This document shows, one piece after another, positions 5,521-6,017 of a stretch of DNA of 6,017 nt. How positions within the stretch are numbered: position 1 is the first letter of the stretch; each line of letters starts with the position of its first letter. Source of the stretch: an uncultured Streptococcus sp. GTDB taxonomy: Bacteria > Bacillota > Bacilli > Lactobacillales > Streptococcaceae. Made by a program: the position numbers and the translations under genes. The DNA is taken from assembly GCA_934216185.1 (NCBI GenBank), contig CAKQBM010000107.1, positions 1 through 6,017 on the forward strand, written 5' to 3'. Below the pieces are notes generated by a model. The model searched no databases. It was given only the letters and a program-made list of their open reading frames with translations, and had not been told where the DNA came from.

Positions 5521-5576
5521 GATTTATAAAGACTTCATGTAGGGAAAGCTACCAATGATCAGATGAGATCATCTAT

Positions 5577-6017
5577 TTATGCTTCCTCTTCATCGTCTTT
5601 TTTCTTTTTGGCAAATAGCAAACCAAATGCACCAAGAAGAGAGAGAAGTCCTAATGCACCGTTAGCACGGTCTTCTTGTGTACCAGTATTTGGCAATACT
5701 GCTTGCGGTTGAGAAACTGATGGATCAGTTTCTGACACTTTATTCGGCAATTGAGCAGGTACTTCAACTGTTTGACTTGGTTGTTCAGCCTGTTGAGTAG
5801 CTGGCACCTCAGCAGGGGTAGCAGTATCTGGTCTACGATTTGTATCGGCAGATGGCGTAGCTGGTCTTTGTTGACCGTCTCCTGTTGGTTTCACTGGTTC
5901 GAAGTCTTGGTTCACTAGCTCTGTTCCTGGAATTGTGTGGCTGATTCCTGTTGTTGGATCTGTCACTGTTGCTGTTCCGTCGTCTCCTACTGTTACTTCC
6001 TTACCTGGGTTCTTAGC
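5577..6017 (-). CDS. LPXTG-anchored surface protein, C-terminal part (5' end beyond right edge)
   Basis: The frame is open from the window edge, so 146 residues are visible and the true start is outside; the GTG at 5966 is not a credible start. The visible part opens with KEVTVGDDGTATVTDP and ends a domain at HTIPGTELV, which resembles the final strands of Rib/alpha-like repeats of streptococcal adhesins. A Pro/Thr/Gln-rich wall-spanning linker follows, then the sortase A motif LPNTG (5696-5682), a hydrophobic segment ALGLLSLLGAFGLLFA and a charged tail KKKKDDEEEA. Sortase would cleave between Thr and Gly and link the protein to peptidoglycan. The anchor is certain; the Rib assignment is tentative, and the ligand cannot be read from this tail. 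Confidence 0.9.
   Translation of the reverse strand, partial: AKNPGKEVTVGDDGTATVTDPTTGISHTIPGTELVNQDFEPVKPTGDGQQRPATPSADTNRRPDTATPAEVPATQQAEQPSQTVEVPAQLPNKVSETDPSVSQPQAVLPNTGTQEDRANGALGLLSLLGAFGLLFAKKKKDDEEEA

Overview
The window is low-GC Firmicute DNA, almost certainly from a Streptococcus of the mitis/pneumoniae group. Three things point there: the left-edge protein starts exactly like streptococcal class II fructose-bisphosphate aldolase (MAIVSAEKFVQAARD); the VncR/VncS and Vex sequences match what I remember of the pneumococcal vex-vnc locus; and two 107-bp intergenic repeats have the size and ends of RUP (repeat unit of pneumococcus). Every gene I support is on the minus strand, so transcription runs from right to left. 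Family and species statements rest on recall, not on a search.

In order of transcription: (1) the 3' end of an LPXTG-anchored surface protein (6017-5577), closed by a strong symmetrical terminator (5472-5520); (2) a RUP copy (5334-5440) whose end contributes to a predicted -10 box; (3) a 169-residue ORF (5304-4795) joining the N-terminus of Vex1 in frame to the C-terminus of Vex3, so the rest of vex1, all of vex2 and most of vex3 are missing; (4) a 336-bp intergenic stretch with a likely promoter, three helically phased GAAAGY repeats and a leader hairpin; (5) a large LysM surface protein (4446-1948) with a Pro/Ala-rich 10-residue repeat array, a helical segment and two tandem copies of a 113-residue C-terminal unit, followed by a terminator; (6) a second RUP copy (1784-1890) in the opposite orientation; (7) vncR (1679-981), whose last residues have been replaced out of frame by vncS sequence; (8) vncS (to 188), which has lost its first membrane segment and sensor domain; (9) a possible 20-codon ORF; (10) the fba promoter, ribosome binding site and first 15 codons.

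The conserved pneumococcal order, as I recall it, is vex1-vex2-vex3, vncR, vncS, fba. Here the frame of that locus remains, but two separate deletions have collapsed the transporter and the two-component system, and a LysM surface-protein gene lies between them. The main story is therefore a decayed or rewired vex-vnc locus that hosts an accessory surface protein. The Vex fusion cannot be a working ABC transporter. The VncR receiver domain and the VncS kinase core look intact, but the VncR DNA-binding wing and the VncS sensor are gone. The two outward-facing proteins (LPXTG and LysM) would act at the cell wall. I do not see a wholly new system; the best leads are the double deletion and the tandem C-terminal unit of the LysM protein.
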